Source of the DNA: Bacilli bacterium
Lineage (GTDB): Bacteria; Bacillota_I; Bacilli_A; RFN20; CAG-826
Direction of reading: 5' to 3'
Length of the DNA stretch: 7,076 nucleotides
NCBI GenBank assembly: GCA_017551465.1
Contig: JAFZLN010000156.1
Span: 1 to 7,076 of the forward strand
The number at the start of each line of letters is the position of its first letter. Position 1 is the stretch's first letter. The position numbers and the translations under genes are program-made. Below are positions 4,983 to 7,076 of the stretch, one piece after another. The notes under the pieces are model-generated. The model was not told the DNA's origin and did not search any database. It saw only the letters and a program-made list of their open reading frames with translations.

Positions 4983-7076
4983 ATGGAAAAGTATCTGACT
5001 TTGAGTGTGCACCAATTGGTGGACTTTCTTTTAAGAACAGGCGATATCGATAATCGTGTTTTTAATCGTTCATCAATGACTGAAGGTAGCCGTCTTCATA
5101 GTGTTTACCAAGCCAAACAATCTTCTAACTATCTCGCTGAATTCCCTTTAAAGATGTCATTCAATGTCGATGAAGTGAATATCGTTCTTGAAGGTCGAGC
5201 AGATGGCATCATCAAAAGAAGTGAAAAAGAATACATCATTGATGAAATCAAAACAACAGTGGAAGACCTACAAATATTCCATGATGATAATTTAGACTGG
5301 CACCTTGGTCAAGCCAAGTGTTACGCCTATATGTTCGCTAAACAAACTAACCTTGAATATATCGGTGTTAAATTAACATACATTCGTCAAGGAAAAGAAA
5401 AGGAACAACTCATTGATTCTTATACATTTAACATCCTTGAATTAGAGCAATTTGTTGTTAAATTACTGAACGAATATCTTGCTTTCTATAACATCATTTT
5501 TAATAAAATTGCGAAGAGAAATGAGAGCATTGAAACGCTCAAATTCCCATTTAATAAATTCCGTCAGGGACAAAGAGATTTAGCGAAGTATACATACGCC
5601 ATGGCTAAGAAGCGTGGACGCTTATTCGCCGAAGCACCAACTGGTATTGGTAAGACCATCTCCACAGTCTTCCCGTTTGTGAAGGCACTTAAAGATGACG
5701 ATAATAGCAAAATCTTCTATTTGACGGCTAAAACAAGTGGAAGAGAAGCGGCGCATCAAGCAATTAAACTCCTTAAGGAGAATGGCTTATCTTTAGGCGA
5801 TATTATGATTACCGCGAAAGATAAGATTTGTTTCTGTAAAGGTCAAGCTTGCAACCCAGAAGAATGCCCATATGCGAAAGGCTATTACAATAAGATTCAA
5901 ACTGTTTTAAGATACGCTATTCTTAACTATGATGACTTTGATTTACAAACGATTACACAGTTAGCGTATGACAATCAAATCTGTCCATTTGAATTGGAAC
6001 TAGACTTATCTTTATTCATGGATGTGATCATCTGTGACTATAACTATGTTTTTGATCCAATTTCGTATATGAAACGCTACTTCGATGAGGATACTTCTAG
6101 TTTCCTCGTTTTAGTGGATGAAGCTCATAACCTCGTGGATAGAAGTAGAGACATGTACTCTGCTTCATTATCCTACAAGCAATTTCTAGAAGCACGTAAG
6201 TCCGTGTGTCATAGCAAACTTCATAAGCTCAAATTAGCGATGTCCAAGATGAGTAAGATGTTCAAGGAATACCTACTTAATCCAAAAGATGGTAACTACA
6301 TCCTTGATGAGTTCTATGACTATACATATAAAACCATCTCTTCATTCATCACCACGATGCAAGACATCAATAAGAACGAGAACAAAGAGATGAGTAAGGA
6401 ACTTTTAGAGTTCTATTTAGAAGTGAATCGTTTCTCTAAAATATTAGAGTTCTATAACGACCACTTTATTTGCTATTACGAAATCAATAAAGATGAACTC
6501 ATCTTACATGTCTCTTGTTTAGATGCCTCATCATTCCTCCATAGTTCCTTAAGACGTTTAAGAGGTAGTGTACTATTCTCTGCAACACTTTCTCCAATTG
6601 AATATTACGTTGATATGCTAGGCGGTAAGAAAGAAGATGCTCAGCTTATACTTCCTTCTCCTTTCCCAGTGGATAATCTTAAAATTATCATCGCCCCAAA
6701 GGTTTCAATCAGATATAAGAATAGAGATGCTTCCTATCAACAAGTCGCTGATTATATTAAAGTCTTTGTTAAAAACAAAGTGGGCAACTATTTTATCTTC
6801 TTGCCAAGCTATGAATATTTAACTAATCTCATGCCATATATCGATATTGAAGAGGTTGATGTCTATCAGCAAGATAGGGGCATGAGTGATGAAGATAAAG
6901 AAGAATTCTTAACTAACTTCAAACCAAACCCAGAAAGAACCACTTTAGGCTTTGTTATTGTCGGTGGGGCATTTGGGGAAGGCGTTGACCTTGTCAGTGA
7001 CCGCTTAATCGGAGCGATTATTGTCGGTATTGGTATGCCAAAGATTAACTTTGTTAGTGATCAAATCATGAAATAC
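4983..7076 (+). CDS. RecB/Cas4-like nuclease fused to an Fe-S Rad3/DinG-family DNA helicase (3' end cut off)
   Basis: The frame stays open from ATG 4983 to the window edge (698 codons), so the C-terminus is missing. An N-terminal PD-(D/E)XK nuclease domain (about 1-170) shows G35-x3-H39, D74 in GRADG, D87-E88-I-K90, and the RecB-type Q110-x3-Y114. The helicase follows: FRQGQ (193-197), Walker A EAPTGIGKT (217-225, K224), LTAKT (247-251), an iron-sulfur region with C283, C290, C295 and C334 as likely ligands (C285 is an extra cysteine), CDYNYVFDP (351-359), DEAH (379-382), SATLSP (533-538), and the motif V region GGAFGEGVDL (661-670). The terminal QxxGRxxR-type motif VI should lie just beyond the edge, perhaps 80-100 residues on. 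Proteins of this superfamily-2 group unwind DNA 5'-3' and are linked to repair; the nuclease could trim the same substrate. There is no Shine-Dalgarno sequence. Translation is probably coupled to fmt through the abutting TAA-ATG. Confidence 0.88.
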   Translation, partial: MEKYLTLSVHQLVDFLLRTGDIDNRVFNRSSMTEGSRLHSVYQAKQSSNYLAEFPLKMSFNVDEVNIVLEGRADGIIKRSEKEYIIDEIKTTVEDLQIFHDDNLDWHLGQAKCYAYMFAKQTNLEYIGVKLTYIRQGKEKEQLIDSYTFNILELEQFVVKLLNEYLAFYNIIFNKIAKRNESIETLKFPFNKFRQGQRDLAKYTYAMAKKRGRLFAEAPTGIGKTISTVFPFVKALKDDDNSKIFYLTAKTSGREAAHQAIKLLKENGLSLGDIMITAKDKICFCKGQACNPEECPYAKGYYNKIQTVLRYAILNYDDFDLQTITQLAYDNQICPFELELDLSLFMDVIICDYNYVFDPISYMKRYFDEDTSSFLVLVDEAHNLVDRSRDMYSASLSYKQFLEARKSVCHSKLHKLKLAMSKMSKMFKEYLLNPKDGNYILDEFYDYTYKTISSFITTMQDINKNENKEMSKELLEFYLEVNRFSKILEFYNDHFICYYEINKDELILHVSCLDASSFLHSSLRRLRGSVLFSATLSPIEYYVDMLGGKKEDAQLILPSPFPVDNLKIIIAPKVSIRYKNRDASYQQVADYIKVFVKNKVGNYFIFLPSYEYLTNLMPYIDIEEVDVYQQDRGMSDEDKEEFLTNFKPNPERTTLGFVIVGGAFGEGVDLVSDRLIGAIIVGIGMPKINFVSDQIMKY

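Noticed and set aside
4983..5500. Cas4 and a CRISPR-linked system
   Set aside because: The nuclease domain is fused to a helicase, lacks Cas4-type cluster cysteines, and there are no repeats or other cas genes in the window.
6637..6822. Open frame of 61 codons on the + strand inside the helicase
   Set aside because: It is out of frame with the helicase, which carries motifs on both sides without interruption.

Overview
The window looks like a chromosomal housekeeping segment of a low-GC Bacillota/Mollicutes-type bacterium. This is inferred from strong AT richness by eye, the gene order comEC(tail)-holA-rpsT that is usual in that phylum, a YfcE/YsnB-type phosphodiesterase, and a Rad3-family helicase architecture common there. 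Tryptophan is written TGG and all six visible genes with a stop end in TAA, so nothing points to the mycoplasma code in which TGA means Trp. I cannot name the species. I see no mobile element, CRISPR array, tRNA, rRNA or recognisable riboswitch.

Layout. Positions 1-73 hold the last residues of a + strand gene, probably comEC. Positions 74-243 are a structured, AT-rich intergenic stretch with two nested inverted repeats and a TATAAT box close to the next start. holA (244-1224, +) encodes the clamp-loader delta subunit. rpsT (S20) runs towards it on the - strand and the two stop codons abut with no spacer. A probable rpsT terminator lies inside the holA coding sequence. Upstream of rpsT on the - strand is a 658-residue adenylate-forming enzyme with its own C-terminal acyl carrier domain (1568-3544), preceded by a small YfcE-type phosphodiesterase (3558-3995). 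A 48-bp divergent promoter region separates this - strand group from fmt (4044-4982, +). fmt is followed with zero spacing by a large gene (4983 to beyond 7076) for an N-terminal RecB/Cas4-like nuclease fused to an iron-sulfur Rad3/DinG-type helicase, cut by the window edge.

Functional themes. holA and the nuclease-helicase serve replication and repair, rpsT and fmt serve translation, and the ligase-carrier fusion probably activates a carboxylic (likely fatty) acid and holds it as a thioester. Three genes (holA, yfcE-like, fmt) have a -10-like hexamer only 6-8 nt before the ATG and no Shine-Dalgarno sequence, suggesting leaderless transcripts; rpsT and the ligase do have Shine-Dalgarno sequences.

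Most of the window is ordinary. The best second-look items are the self-contained acyl ligase-carrier protein with ribosomal-protein-like codon use, the nuclease-helicase fusion coupled to fmt, the repeated leaderless promoter layout, and the unexplained structured region between comEC and holA.
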